Part shown: one piece after another, positions 8,125 through 17,072 of the stretch
How the letters are laid out: each line of letters starts with the position of its first letter
How positions within the stretch are numbered: the stretch's first letter is position 1
Source: Pseudomonadota bacterium
Lineage (GTDB): Bacteria > Bdellovibrionota_C > UBA2361 > OMII01
Assembly (NCBI GenBank): GCA_900299035.1
Contig: OMIG01000227.1
Span: 1 to 36,604 of the forward strand
Direction of reading: 5' to 3'
Length of the DNA: 36,604 nt
The notes under the pieces: model-generated
What the model was told of the DNA's origin: nothing
Seen by the model: the letters and a program-made list of their open reading frames with translations, nothing else
Databases searched by the model: none
Translations under genes and position numbers: made by a program

Positions 8125-9576
8125 TCACGGACCCTTCTCTTGGCTTGGACTGGGTATGGCGAGAGGCTTCGTCTCGCTCAGGTATCCTAGCGAACGCAAC
8201 TCTTTGACTTGCACGTTCGTTAACGGCGCCTTGGGGGCAGGCTGCAGCCCTATGAAACGTTCCAGCTCCTTGGTCGAGGAGGCAAGTTCCTCCTTAAAAG
8301 GCGAGGAGAGAGCGTCGTTAGCTATTAGATTGTTACTCTCCCCGGGGTCAGCTCGTAGATCGAAGAGCCCCGATGTTTTCTCTCTGTGGTTGACGACGAG
8401 TTTGAGCGGCTCACGCAGCACGGCGTCTATAGAGCGTTGTGGATCCTGCGAATTGTCGCCGACCTCCGAGTAGATCCAGCGACCTTCCGGAGCTGGCGCT
8501 TTGAAGAGAGACTGCCCGAAGAACCTTTCTTCGCTCGCCAGATTTCGAACGTCGACTAAGGTGGGCACGATGTCCATGAGGGAGACCCAGCGGTCTATGA
8601 CTTGAGGCTTCAGTTTTGAGGGAGCCCATACCATGAGCGGCACACGGATGACCTCGTCGTACATAGAGTGTCCGTGCCACAGGCCTCCGTGCTCGTGAAA
8701 CTCCTCGCCATGATCGGCTGCCACGATGACGATGGTGTTGTCCGCAAACGGAGAGGCCTCAAGCGCCTTAAAGAGTCGATCGACATGCTGCTCGGTGAAA
8801 GACACCTCTTCTAGGTGACGGTCGCGCAGGAATGAGAAGTCAGGGGCAGAGAAGCTTTCGTAGCTCTGGCTAATCTCTTGGTACGAAAACATCTGGTGCA
8901 CCTTCCCCTTGTACCATGAAGACTTGTCGTACTCGGGGTGATGGATGTAGGTGAAGTGGGGATCGAAGAAGTGCGCGAACAGGAAGAAATGCTCACTTCT
9001 TGCGCCCTCAGCCTGGCCAAGAAGAAATTCGATTGCGGCATCTGCCACGGCTGGGGAAGAAACGACAGTATGGGGATCTGCGTCTGGGTTCATTAACTGG
9101 TAGCTGTCGAACCCACGCTTGAAGGTCGTTTCTTGAGAGAGGATCCAGTGGCTCACGAAGCCAGCCGTGTCGTAGCCGTGCAGCCGCAGCATCTGCCCAA
9201 GGGTAACGATTCCTGGATTGTACCACGCCGTGAACTCGCGAACTCCATGCACTTTTGGGTGGTACCCGGTGAGGATTGATGCAATCGAAGGCCTGGTCCA
9301 GGGCGCCGCGGCATATGCTTTCGAGAAGACAACGCCCTCTCTCGCATACTTCGAGAGCAGTGGCGCGCTCTTCGGGTCGAGAAGATCGAGGCTTTTGCCT
9401 GGCGTGGTGTCAAGCACGACGAGGAGAATGTTCATTCCTTGGGCAAGGCTCGTCAGCTCGTAGCCCGAGGTCGACTCCACAGGCTCGAGTGCTCGTAGCA
9501 TGCTTTGGCGCAACAACACGAATGCGCCTACGACTGTCACCACCGCGGCTAGAAATCGCATAGGAGAGAATTTCAC
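8125..9576 (-). CDS. Membrane-anchored sulfatase-like hydrolase with Thr nucleophile position
   Basis: Alkaline-phosphatase-superfamily protein annotated generally as sulfatase. An N-terminal hydrophobic helix (about residues 8-28) suggests anchoring in the inner membrane with the catalytic domain outside. Metal-binding elements are visible: LLVVLDTT with D56, and AADHGEEFHEHG with D288 and H289, followed by LWHGHSMYDE with H301. The active-site segment is PWTRPSIASILTG (92-104). Aligned with the sulfatase pattern C/S-x-P-x-R...LLTG, the nucleophile position is T94 rather than the Cys or Ser that becomes formylglycine. Thr is the nucleophile in LtaS-type and phosphoethanolamine-transferase-type relatives, so a phospho-ester substrate is as likely as a sulfate ester. 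The upstream side (9577 onward) faces the divergent ABC-F gene. Confidence 0.82.
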   Translation of the reverse strand: MKFSPMRFLAAVVTVVGAFVLLRQSMLRALEPVESTSGYELTSLAQGMNILLVVLDTTPGKSLDLLDPKSAPLLSKYAREGVVFSKAYAAAPWTRPSIASILTGYHPKVHGVREFTAWYNPGIVTLGQMLRLHGYDTAGFVSHWILSQETTFKRGFDSYQLMNPDADPHTVVSSPAVADAAIEFLLGQAEGARSEHFFLFAHFFDPHFTYIHHPEYDKSSWYKGKVHQMFSYQEISQSYESFSAPDFSFLRDRHLEEVSFTEQHVDRLFKALEASPFADNTIVIVAADHGEEFHEHGGLWHGHSMYDEVIRVPLMVWAPSKLKPQVIDRWVSLMDIVPTLVDVRNLASEERFFGQSLFKAPAPEGRWIYSEVGDNSQDPQRSIDAVLREPLKLVVNHREKTSGLFDLRADPGESNNLIANDALSSPFKEELASSTKELERFIGLQPAPKAPLTNVQVKELRSLGYLSETKPLAIPSPSQEKGP

Positions 9577-9883
9577 AGTCAGTAGTCTATGAGTGCCAAG
9601 TTCTATGTGTCAAAGGTGATCCAAGAAAGTGCGCTCCGTCGCTTCGCGGTCGAGCCTAGCTCGAAGCCTGGGCAGCTACAGTCCGGGGATGCCAAGCCAC
9701 TTGCCGTCCGGCCGAAGGCGTAACGCGACCCCTTCAAGCCCTAAATTTGCTGCCGACGAGACCGCGCGTTATTGCCAAGGGGGCTGGTCCTATCGGGCTT
9801 AGGACGCCCGGTGGCTGCGGCGATTCGAAATAGGGAGGCTTTTAGGCTATGCTGCCTCCGAAACTCTCTTAGTGAAGGTAGTC
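9577..9883. other. Intergenic region between sulfatase-like gene and ABC-F gene
   Basis: About 300 nt, divergent. It contains a perfect 6-bp dyad GTCCTA/TAGGAC with a 7-nt loop at 9787-9805 and a weak promoter candidate for the ABC-F gene (TTCGAA, 18 nt, TATGCT at 9848-9853). A 44-codon open frame (9589-9723) has no Shine-Dalgarno and is not called. Nothing else is recognisable. Confidence 0.4.
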
Positions 9884-11752
9884 GTGCTTCAAGTCAGCAA
9901 CCTCGAAAAACAGTTCGGTGACAGGGTCTTATTCTCGCAGGCATCGCTCACGGTGGCGCCTGGTGAGCGTGTGGCGCTCTTTGGAAGAAACGGGTCGGGC
10001 AAGTCGACGCTGTTAAAGATCATCGCCGATGAGGAGAGCGCCGATGACGGCGACGTCAGCGTCCCCAAAGGCTACCGCATCGGCTACCTGAAGCAGCACC
10101 TCTCGTTCTCAGCCCCCACGGTGCTCGAAGAGGCTTGCTTGGCGCTTCGCGGAGATCCGGTCGCCGAGCAGTACAAGGCAGAGATCGTCCTGGGTGGACT
10201 GGGGTTCTCAGAAGCCGAGCTGGCGCTCTCTCCGACCGCGCTCTCAGGAGGCTTTCAGATCCGGATCAACTTAGCCAAGCTCATTCTCGATGAGCCAAAC
10301 ATGCTGCTGCTCGACGAGCCGACCAACTACCTCGACATCGTGTCGCTGCGCTGGCTTGAGCGATACCTCCAGGAGTGGCCTGGCGAGATGATCGTCATCT
10401 CGCATGACCGAGCCTTCTGTGATGCCGTCAGCACGCACTCTGCGCTGCTGTACCGAAGCGGATTCCGAAAGCTTGAGGGCGACTCCATGAAGCTCTTCGA
10501 GCGCATCGCTGAAGATGAGGCTCTCTACGAGCGCACTCGCGTCAACCGCGAGAAAGAGATCAAGCGCATGGAGTCCTTCATCAATCGCTTCAAGGCCAAG
10601 GCGAGCAAAGCCACCCTGGTTCAGTCCCGCGTGAAGGCCCTGGCCAAGATGGGCCGAATGGAAGAGCTCTCGAGTGACGCCACGCTCGACTTCTCGTTCG
10701 TGCACAAGGAATTTCCGGGCAGATTCCCGATCGAGGTTCGGGATCTTTCGTTTGGCTTCGATGGCATGGAGCGGCCGCTCGTGAATGGGCTCAGCTTCTC
10801 GCTCAAGAAAGACGACCGTGTCGCTGTCATAGGCAAGAACGGCCGAGGCAAGTCGACGCTCCTGAAGCTGCTCGCTGGAGAGCTCCAGCCTAAAGGGGGC
10901 GAGATTGCGCTCAGCCCAAACACGAGCCTGTCATTCTTCGCCCAGACCAACACAAGCCGGCTCAATGCCTCGAACACCGTCGAGGCGGAGGTGCAGCAAG
11001 TCAACGAGAAGCTCGGGCGGACGGCTGTGCGCGCCATCTGCGGCTGCATGATGTTTGAGGGGGACGACGCGCTCAAAAAGATCTCGGTGCTGTCTGGAGG
11101 CGAGCGCAGCCGCGTGCTGCTCGGAAAGATCCTTGCCACCCCGAGCAACGTGTTGCTGCTCGACGAGCCAACGAACCACCTGGACGTTGAGTCAGTGATG
11201 GCACTCACCGATGCTCTTGAGGACTTCGAGGGCGCGGCTGTGATCGTTACGCACAACGAAGATATTCTGCGCCGAACGGCGAGTCGCCTCATTGTCTTTC
11301 AGGGAGAGCGCCCCTTCGTATTCGAGGGCACGTACGACGAGTTCCTGGACAGCATCGGATGGGAAGAGGAAGCGGACTTGATCCCAGCGGGCAAGAAAAA
11401 ATCTAAGCCATCGGCGGCGAAGGGCCGCTCTCAGAAGCGCGAAAAGGCTGAGGTGCTCCAGGAGCGGTCTAGGCAGCTTTCGCCCCTCAAGGAGGAGCTG
11501 TCTGCCATCGAGCGGACAGTTGCAACCCTAGAGAAGGAGGTTGCGGCCTCCCAAGGCGCGCTCGCAGCGGCATCCGCCTCCGGGGACACTCAAACAATAA
11601 AGACGGCCTCACAGGAGCTTGCCAGGGCGCAGAAGGAGCTTGAGCAGCGGCTATCTGCTTGGGAAGCTGCGGTGCGCAAGGTCGAGGAGGTTGAGCGAGG
11701 CTTCGCTGAGCAGCTCGAACAGCTCGATGGGGCAGGCACTAACCAGGCGTGA
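9884..11752 (+). CDS. ABC-F family ATPase (translation-associated)
   Basis: Soluble twin-ATPase protein of the ABC-F group, which act on ribosomes rather than as transporters. Domain order: first nucleotide-binding domain with Walker A GRNGSGKST (34-42), signature LSGGFQIR and Walker B LLLDEPTNYLD; then the interdomain linker rich in Lys/Arg (RVNREKEIKRMESFINRFKA region); then the second domain with Walker A GKNGRGKST (317-325), LSGGERSR and LLLDEPTNHLD. A C-terminal charged coiled coil covers about the last 110 residues. The first signature has Phe-Gln instead of the usual Glu/Arg after LSGG. I prefer GTG at 9884 because GAAGG lies 5 nt upstream and the MLQVSNLEKQFG opening is family-typical; GTG at 9872 would add four residues. 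Confidence 0.92.
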   Translation: MLQVSNLEKQFGDRVLFSQASLTVAPGERVALFGRNGSGKSTLLKIIADEESADDGDVSVPKGYRIGYLKQHLSFSAPTVLEEACLALRGDPVAEQYKAEIVLGGLGFSEAELALSPTALSGGFQIRINLAKLILDEPNMLLLDEPTNYLDIVSLRWLERYLQEWPGEMIVISHDRAFCDAVSTHSALLYRSGFRKLEGDSMKLFERIAEDEALYERTRVNREKEIKRMESFINRFKAKASKATLVQSRVKALAKMGRMEELSSDATLDFSFVHKEFPGRFPIEVRDLSFGFDGMERPLVNGLSFSLKKDDRVAVIGKNGRGKSTLLKLLAGELQPKGGEIALSPNTSLSFFAQTNTSRLNASNTVEAEVQQVNEKLGRTAVRAICGCMMFEGDDALKKISVLSGGERSRVLLGKILATPSNVLLLDEPTNHLDVESVMALTDALEDFEGAAVIVTHNEDILRRTASRLIVFQGERPFVFEGTYDEFLDSIGWEEEADLIPAGKKKSKPSAAKGRSQKREKAEVLQERSRQLSPLKEELSAIERTVATLEKEVAASQGALAAASASGDTQTIKTASQELARAQKELEQRLSAWEAAVRKVEEVERGFAEQLEQLDGAGTNQA

Positions 11753-11862
11753 GGGTTCGTTCTCAAGGGTGGGACCGTTTCTCCGAGGCTAAAATTCCGC
11801 TTCTGCATGCCAGAGCTGGCGTGCTACAAACAGGAAACGCTCAAACAGCATTCGGGATCCAC

Positions 11863-12657
11863 ATGCGCAACCGCTTTGCAGCCACCTGTATCATTTTCTC
11901 AGCCCTCTGGGCTGCTGCCTGCGGCCCGGGCCCAGCCACCGTCTCGCAGCTCTCACTCAGGCTCGACGGTCGGGGTCCGGTCCTGCTTGCCGACGGCAAC
12001 GACTACCTTCCTGCAGACGCGTTTCTGAAGGAGCAGAGAGCGAGCAGTCCAGAGCTTTCGGACTTTGTGGAGCGTCACGGAGAGCCTACGGCGATTAGCC
12101 TTGAACGGAAGCTCTACCGCGCGTCGAGGCTCTCTCTGTTCTACCCGAGCGAGAACAAGCGCTACGTGTTCTCGCGTTGGAGTTCTGACTGGGGGTTAGT
12201 TGGGCCTGAGCCGATCGACTCTGAAGATCGAGCAAGCTTGGATGCGCAGATGGCGCAAGCCGGACAGACGGTGGGCAAGCAGGCCAGCGCCATTTCGCCG
12301 CAGAGAGCTGAGCGTGTCCCGGCTGCGCCCGTGACGGCCAACGAGCCGCCTCGGATCGCGCAGGCGCCTCTAGGCCACCAAGAGTTGCGAGGGCGCCTCA
12401 AGGCGCCGCAGGAGGCTCAAGAAGCGCGGCTTCAGCGCCTGCCAAATGGCGACTATCGCCACAGAGTCACGTTTCGCGGAGAGACCCTGAAGCTGCTGGC
12501 AGAGTGGTACACTGAAGACGCAAAGAACGCGGCGGCGCTCGCGAAGGCTAGCCAACGGGCACTCACCGCGCCTCTGCGAGTTGGAGACGAAATCACCATC
12601 CCGCGACGGCTGATGCGCAATGTCCAAGCCCTGCCTGAAGCAGGAGTCGGCTCCTAG
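11863..12657 (+). CDS. Predicted lipoprotein with C-terminal LysM-like domain
   Basis: About 264 residues. An N-terminal signal ends in ALWAAAC, placing the lipidated Cys at residue 20; the lipobox is weak because -3 is Ala. The middle part is unassigned and Ala/Pro-rich. The C-terminal 55 residues read as a LysM-like fold: FRGETLKLLAEWYTED, then an Asn-Ala-Ala helix, then LRVGDEITIPRRL, which matches the usual ending 'L..G..L.IP'. LysM domains bind peptidoglycan, so an envelope-attached lipoprotein is inferred. The open frame extends upstream to 11749 without a signal sequence, so the internal ATG at 11863 was chosen; no strong Shine-Dalgarno is present. Confidence 0.75.
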   Translation: MRNRFAATCIIFSALWAAACGPGPATVSQLSLRLDGRGPVLLADGNDYLPADAFLKEQRASSPELSDFVERHGEPTAISLERKLYRASRLSLFYPSENKRYVFSRWSSDWGLVGPEPIDSEDRASLDAQMAQAGQTVGKQASAISPQRAERVPAAPVTANEPPRIAQAPLGHQELRGRLKAPQEAQEARLQRLPNGDYRHRVTFRGETLKLLAEWYTEDAKNAAALAKASQRALTAPLRVGDEITIPRRLMRNVQALPEAGVGS

Positions 12658-12801
12658 AGAACCGCCCGCATCAGGAAGCTCTCGACGCAGCTCGCGCAAG
12701 CAACGGCTCAGTACCTCTCGATTTCGAGCACGACTGCCCAGCCGTGCCAGGTTAAGACTGCCGGAAAGCCGCTGGAAAGAGCGTGAACCGTCGGTCTTAG
12801 G

Positions 12802-12831
12802 TTGGGAAAAAAGGGGCTTTCCTGGTATTGT
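12802..12831 (+). promoter_or_regulatory. Putative sigma70-type promoter for cysS
   Basis: TTGGGA (12802-12807) and TATTGT (12826-12831) are separated by 18 nt and would start a transcript about 35 nt before the cysS start. Assigned by eye. Confidence 0.4.
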
Positions 12832-12872
12832 CCGCCTGTCTTCGAGACAGGATCCCAGCCGAGAGAATGGCC

Positions 12873-14360
12873 ATGACGTTACAAAGCGCTCACGAGTACC
12901 GCAGCAGCCCAAGGCGGCTATCGATATACAACACCCTCACTGGCGCCAAAGAGACGTTTAGCCCGCTCGATTCGTCTCCGACCAGCCCAGAAGTGAAGAT
13001 GTACGTGTGTGGGCTGACCCCTCAGGACCAGAGCCACCTGGGTCACGGCCTGAACAGCACCCGCTTCGACATGGTGCGGCGTTACCTCGCGTACCGGCGC
13101 CTCTCTGTCAACTTCGTCCAGAACGTCACTGACATCGACGACAAGATCATCGCCAAGGTGCTTACGACCGGACAGGACCCACTGAAGATGACCCGTGGGT
13201 ACACCGATGAGTTCTACGCATGCATGGCGCAGCTGCATGCCCTGCCGGTAGAGAGGCTCACGCGAGTTACAGAGTTCGTCCCGCAGATCGTGGCCTTCAT
13301 TCAGGCGCTCATCGACAAGGGGTTCGCCTACGTCACGCCAGAGGGTAACGTGTACTTCGACGTCTCAAAGAAAGCTGACTACGGAAAGCTCTCGAACCAG
13401 AACACCTCAATGCTGTACGAGAGCGTGCGCAAGGAGCTCGACAAAGAGAAGCGCTCGCCCCTCGACTTCGCGTTGTGGAAGCGCGACGAGAGCACGTCTC
13501 TCTCTCAGCCCTCTCCGTGGGGCGTTGGCCGCCCGGGCTGGCACATTGAGTGCTCTGCCATGATCCACGAGACGCTGGGCGACCGCATCGATATCCACGG
13601 CGGCGGCCTTGACCTCAAGTTTCCGCACCACGAAAACGAGATAGCCCAGTCAGAGGCCTACTCAGGCGATGGCTTCGCAAACGTCTGGATGCACGGCGGA
13701 CTGCTCAACATCGAAGGGCAGAAGATGTCCAAGTCGCTCAACAACTTTACAACTCTCGTGGAAGGGCTTACAGATTACGGAAGCGCGCCGTTTCGCTTCG
13801 TCGTTGCGCGCCACCACTACCGCTCTGCGATCGATCTGGGCAACAAGCTGTTTCGGGACAACCTGAACGCGCTGCTCGATTTCCACCGGCTCTTTGCGAG
13901 GTTTCCTTCGATGGATTCCACAAAGCCGGACACGGCATCGCCTGAAGCCCTGGCGCTGATTGAGGCGTTTGAGGCTGCCATGGACAACGACTTCAACTCG
14001 CCAGAGGCGCTGGTCGGGCTTGATAAAGCGCGCTCCAGCGTCGCGCAGCAGCTCGACTCTGGGAAAGTTACGCCCGAACAGGTTGCGGGCATGGCGAAGC
14101 TGGTCCAAGAGCTAGGACAGGTGCTCGGGCTATTCTTTGACTCGCTGGAGACAGTTGAGGACCAGGGCCTGCGCCTCATAGCGAAGATCCTCGAGGCAGC
14201 GCCGCTCTCACGAGCCGATATCGCGGGGCTGCTGCGAGAGCGTGCTGAGGCGCGAGCCTCGAAGAACTTTGCCCGCAGCGATGAGATTCGCAAAGAGGCG
14301 GCTCTGCGTGGCGTGGAGATCCTTGACTCTAAGGGCGGCTCGACTTTCCGTTTCGCATGA
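12873..14360 (+). CDS. cysS: Cysteine--tRNA ligase
   Basis: Class I aminoacyl-tRNA synthetase charging tRNA-Cys. With the ATG at 12873 (GAGAG 7 nt upstream) the protein is 495 residues. The HIGH-equivalent is HLGH at 55-58 and the KMSKS loop is at 284-288 ([11 protein letters not shown]). Likely zinc ligands are C46, C227 (HIECSAMI), the His pair at 252-253 and E256 (FPHHENE). The segment leading to HLGH reads [16 protein letters not shown], in place of the more common VCG-T-YD-HIGH form. An in-frame ATG at 12867 is an alternative, while upstream starts add residues without homology. The 3' end overlaps the glycosyltransferase start in an ATGA, so that gene is coupled to cysS translation. Confidence 0.95.
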   Translation: MTLQSAHEYRSSPRRLSIYNTLTGAKETFSPLDSSPTSPEVKMYVCGLTPQDQSHLGHGLNSTRFDMVRRYLAYRRLSVNFVQNVTDIDDKIIAKVLTTGQDPLKMTRGYTDEFYACMAQLHALPVERLTRVTEFVPQIVAFIQALIDKGFAYVTPEGNVYFDVSKKADYGKLSNQNTSMLYESVRKELDKEKRSPLDFALWKRDESTSLSQPSPWGVGRPGWHIECSAMIHETLGDRIDIHGGGLDLKFPHHENEIAQSEAYSGDGFANVWMHGGLLNIEGQKMSKSLNNFTTLVEGLTDYGSAPFRFVVARHHYRSAIDLGNKLFRDNLNALLDFHRLFARFPSMDSTKPDTASPEALALIEAFEAAMDNDFNSPEALVGLDKARSSVAQQLDSGKVTPEQVAGMAKLVQELGQVLGLFFDSLETVEDQGLRLIAKILEAAPLSRADIAGLLRERAEARASKNFARSDEIRKEAALRGVEILDSKGGSTFRFA

Positions 14361-15511
14361 GCGCACCACAGCAATCTTCCAAGCCGCTTCGCATCGTCCT
14401 GCTCGGCACGCGGGGCGTGCCGGCTCGCTACGGTGGGTTCGAGACCTTTGCAGAGCAGCTGTCCACCCGCCTTGTGCAGCGGGGGCACCACGTCACGGTC
14501 TACGGCCGCTGCGGATTCTTCTCGCGCTGGGGCAAGCGCGACAGCTACCGAGGGGTTGAGCGGCGCGACACCCCGACCATTTTTCATAAGTACCTTGAGA
14601 CGCCGCTGCACGCCTTCACGTCATTTCTGGACGTTCTGTTTCGGCGCTGCGACGCGATGCTGGTGTGCAACGCTGCCAACAGCCCCTTTGCCTGGATTCT
14701 CAAGCTGAAGCGCGCGCCGCTCCTGATCAACGTCGACGGCATTGAGCGCAACCGAGCAAAGTGGAACTCGCTCGGCAAGCTCTGGTACCGCCTCGGCGAG
14801 CGCTGCTCTGTATGGCTCGCGACGCGCGTCGTGTCTGACGCGGAGGTGATAGCAGACTACTACCGCGACGAGTACGGGTGTGAGAGTGAGGTCATCCCGT
14901 ACGGTGTTCATCCCCAGCCGAGGCCTCCCGGGGAGGTGCTCAAGAGCTTTGGGCTTCAGCCCAGAGAGTACATCCTCTACGTCAGCCGGCTTGAGCCTGA
15001 GAACAACGCCCTGGGGGTGATCGAGGCCTACAACGCCTTGGCTGCTGCCGACTCGTCTGCGCCGCCGCTAGTGATTGTGGGAGATGCCCCGTACGCGACC
15101 GAGTACAAGCAGCGCCTCAAGGCCACGGCCTGCGACAGGGTCGTCTTCACCGGCTTCCAGTTCGGCGCGGCGTACGAGGAGCTTCAGGCCAACTGCCGGC
15201 TGTACGTGCAGGCCACTGAGGTGGGCGGCACGCACCCGGCGCTGATTGAGTCGATGAGCTACGGAAACTGCGTTATCGCGAACGGCACGCCGGAGAACCT
15301 GGAGGTGATCGGCGAAGCTGCCCGCAGCTTCCCAAAGAACGATTTCGTCGCCCTCTCGGCGCTCATGGGGGAGCTGCTGCGTGACCGCAGCCAAGCAGAG
15401 GAGCTGGGCCGGCGCGCGAAAGACCGTGCGCTTGGCACGTACTCGTGGGATGCTGTCGTGCTGAAGTACGAGGCGCTCTTCGCCTCGCTCGCCGCCAACA
15501 ATAAGAGGTAG
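14357..15511 (+). CDS. Glycosyltransferase family 4 protein with DUF1972-type N-terminus
   Basis: 384-residue GT-B fold glycosyltransferase. The N-terminal domain begins RIVLLGTRGVPARYGGFETF, the signature of the DUF1972 subgroup often annotated as rhamnosyltransferase-like. The C-terminal GT4 domain shows YILYVSRLEPENN, then VVFTGFQ, and the donor-binding region EVGGTHPALIESMSYGNCV with the family's Glu-rich motif. No membrane segment is obvious, so cytoplasmic or peripheral. It starts within the last codons of cysS (ATGA overlap). It probably contributes to a surface glycan; the donor and acceptor sugars cannot be told. Confidence 0.88.
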   Translation: MSAPQQSSKPLRIVLLGTRGVPARYGGFETFAEQLSTRLVQRGHHVTVYGRCGFFSRWGKRDSYRGVERRDTPTIFHKYLETPLHAFTSFLDVLFRRCDAMLVCNAANSPFAWILKLKRAPLLINVDGIERNRAKWNSLGKLWYRLGERCSVWLATRVVSDAEVIADYYRDEYGCESEVIPYGVHPQPRPPGEVLKSFGLQPREYILYVSRLEPENNALGVIEAYNALAAADSSAPPLVIVGDAPYATEYKQRLKATACDRVVFTGFQFGAAYEELQANCRLYVQATEVGGTHPALIESMSYGNCVIANGTPENLEVIGEAARSFPKNDFVALSALMGELLRDRSQAEELGRRAKDRALGTYSWDAVVLKYEALFASLAANNKR

Positions 15512-15516
15512 CGCTC

Positions 15517-15927
15517 GTGACCAGCCAAGAGCAGGCTCCATACGTGATCTTTGACGGCACGTGCGGCTTTTGCAACCGCTTCGTGGTGTTCGCGCTGCGC
15601 CGAGATCGCTCTGGGTCGCTGTGCTTCGTCTCTAACCACTCAGCCAAGGCCAGAGAGCTGCTGTCGGAGGCAGGGCTGACGGGAATCGACGCTGAGACGG
15701 TGGTGGTGTTTTGTGAGGGGCGTGCCATGCTGCGCAGCAGCGCGATGCTGTTCGTTGCGTCCAAGCTGACTTGGCCGTGGCGGTGGATGGCGGCGTTTCG
15801 GATCGTGCCGCGCTTTTTGCGCGACGCAGTGTACGGCATTGTCTCGCGCAATAGGCTAAAGATTTTTGGCAAAGTCGAAGAGTGTGCGCTGCTTCCGCCA
15901 GAGCTGCGCAGCCGGATCATTGAGTAG
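15517..15927 (+). CDS. DCC-family (DUF393, YuxK-like) thiol-disulfide oxidoreductase-like protein
   Basis: 136 residues with the defining FDGTCGFCNRFV motif near the N-terminus (C16 and C19, a CxxC redox pair in the D-G-x-C-x-x-C context). The rest, including a Trp-rich stretch (TWPWRWMAAFRIVP) and the terminal RNRLKIFGK, matches the DCC family. Family members are predicted thioredoxin-like proteins of unproven substrate. GTG start follows the glycosyltransferase stop by 5 nt with GAGG about 9 nt upstream, so it belongs to the same operon. Confidence 0.88.
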   Translation: MTSQEQAPYVIFDGTCGFCNRFVVFALRRDRSGSLCFVSNHSAKARELLSEAGLTGIDAETVVVFCEGRAMLRSSAMLFVASKLTWPWRWMAAFRIVPRFLRDAVYGIVSRNRLKIFGKVEECALLPPELRSRIIE

Positions 15928-15956
15928 CAGCGCACTGAACTGGGGAGATAGAGTGC

Positions 15957-16445
15957 ATGATTGCGCATGAGGTCATCAAGGAGGTGCTTGGAACGGCACG
16001 CTTCGTCATGTCTAGCTACCTGCGCGACCTGCGGGACGACGAGCTGCTCGTGCAGCCCGTCGCTGGAGCCCACAACGCGGCGTGGCAGCTCGGGCACCTG
16101 ATCGTCTCAGAGTGCAAAATGGCAGACGGGGTTCGCGCTGGCTCTGGCATCGAGCTGCCGGAGGGCTTTGAGGCAGCACACCCGAAAGACGCCACGGCGG
16201 GAACTATGCCGCGCACGTACTCCAAGGCCGAGTACGAGGCACTCATGAGAGACCAGCGCCTCAAGACCCTTCAGCTTCTCGATTCGCTCTCTGCCGAGGC
16301 GCTCTCAGCGCCCGCACCAGAGTTCATGAGAGCATACGCTCCGCACGTTGGCTCAGTGTTCGCCTCGATCGCAGGACACGAGCTGATGCACTCGGGGCAG
16401 ATAGCCGTGATTCGTAGGGCGCTAGGAAAGCCTGTCGTTATTTAA
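15957..16445 (+). CDS. DinB-like (DinB_2) putative metal-dependent protein
   Basis: 162-residue four-helix-bundle type protein of the DinB/YfiT superfamily. The three expected metal-binding histidines are suggested by WQLGHLIVSE (first His) and GHELMHSGQIAVIRR (second and third). Related proteins include thiol-dependent transferases (bacillithiol or mycothiol S-transferases) and many uncharacterised members, so no reaction is assigned. A strong GGGGAGA lies upstream of the ATG at 15957. It follows the DCC gene by 29 nt and ends in an 8-nt convergent overlap with the minus-strand gene at 16438. Confidence 0.82.
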   Translation: MIAHEVIKEVLGTARFVMSSYLRDLRDDELLVQPVAGAHNAAWQLGHLIVSECKMADGVRAGSGIELPEGFEAAHPKDATAGTMPRTYSKAEYEALMRDQRLKTLQLLDSLSAEALSAPAPEFMRAYAPHVGSVFASIAGHELMHSGQIAVIRRALGKPVVI

Positions 16446-16764
16446 CAGCGAGGTCGTCGGCACGCTGTTCGCGAACACGTGGCGAGCTGTATCGCAGACG
16501 GAGGAGGCTAAAGCGGCACCGCTCCACTTCGTATGCGAAAGACCTCGACGCAGTTCGAAGCTCGGTTTGGACCACATCCAAGACGTCATGCATGCCGGAC
16601 GAATCGTTGCCGGTCAGCTTTTCTAGGTTCACGCCGAGAGAGAGCCGTCTCAGGAGCCAGAGCGAGCACACGAGGATCCCCACGGCAGCGACGGCTAGGG
16701 CGCCATCGTGCGCGAGATCTCCCGTTCCGAAGGAGGTTGATAGCCATTGTGCGAAGTGCAGCAT
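16438..16764 (-). CDS. Small putative membrane protein, 108 aa
   Basis: Unrecognised. One hydrophobic segment at about residues 21-40 (ALAVAAVGILVCSLWLLRRL) is followed by a basic, soluble tail, predicting a single-pass membrane protein. AAAAGGA is found just before the ATG, but with only a 2-nt gap, which weakens the case. Immediately upstream on this strand is a CGGCCCT/AGGGCCG dyad (16776-16790). It overlaps the DinB-like gene's end by 8 nt on the opposite strand. The gene could be spurious, but no competing gene occupies the stretch. Confidence 0.5.
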   Translation of the reverse strand: MLHFAQWLSTSFGTGDLAHDGALAVAAVGILVCSLWLLRRLSLGVNLEKLTGNDSSGMHDVLDVVQTELRTASRSFAYEVERCRFSLLRLRYSSPRVREQRADDLAVK

Positions 16765-16775
16765 ACGTCCTTTTA

Positions 16776-16790
16776 CGGCCCTCAGGGCCG
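16776..16790. promoter_or_regulatory. Short perfect palindrome CGGCCCT-C-AGGGCCG
   Basis: Two perfect 7-bp half-sites around one central base, located 12-26 nt upstream of the minus-strand ATG at 16764. It could be an operator or a small hairpin (stem CGGCC, loop CTCAG). No T-tract, so not a terminator. Confidence 0.35.
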
Positions 16791-16948
16791 CCTCAGTATC
16801 GCTTAAGCCCTCTGCCTAAGGTTATGCGGAGGCTCTCCCCCTAAACGACTTAACTTCGATTTTTTGGGTCTTCGACGGCTTTAGTGGGTAGTTAGGGTTA
16901 GTGTAAGGCTCCGAGTCGCTGGTTTTACCCCTGAAAAGGCGGTTTCCA

Positions 16949-16987
16949 CGTAAACGTGCTCGTGCGCGTAAACGTGAACGTACCCGA
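16949..16987 (+). repeat. Left CGTRNN hexanucleotide array
   Basis: Six consecutive hexamers in perfect register, each beginning CGT followed by A or G (units such as CGTAAA, CGTGCT, CGTGAA), ending in CGTACC then CGA. The last 17 nt (16971-16987) recur as an exact inverted copy at 17121-17137. Confidence 0.75.
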
Positions 16988-17072
16988 GCGAGAGTCCGGT
17001 GCTATTCTTGATCTGTGAATTCATGTGCCTACATCGTCCCCTTACGAACACGAGGTTGGCAAAACCGTAAGT

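Noticed and set aside
9589-9723. 44-codon plus-strand frame upstream of the ABC-F gene
   Set aside because: No Shine-Dalgarno, starts 13 nt from the divergent sulfatase-like gene's start, and composition is not distinctive.
16888-16905. Telomere-like GGGTAGTTAGGGTTAG stretch
   Set aside because: Only two imperfect units in a GC-rich bacterial context; not a telomeric array.
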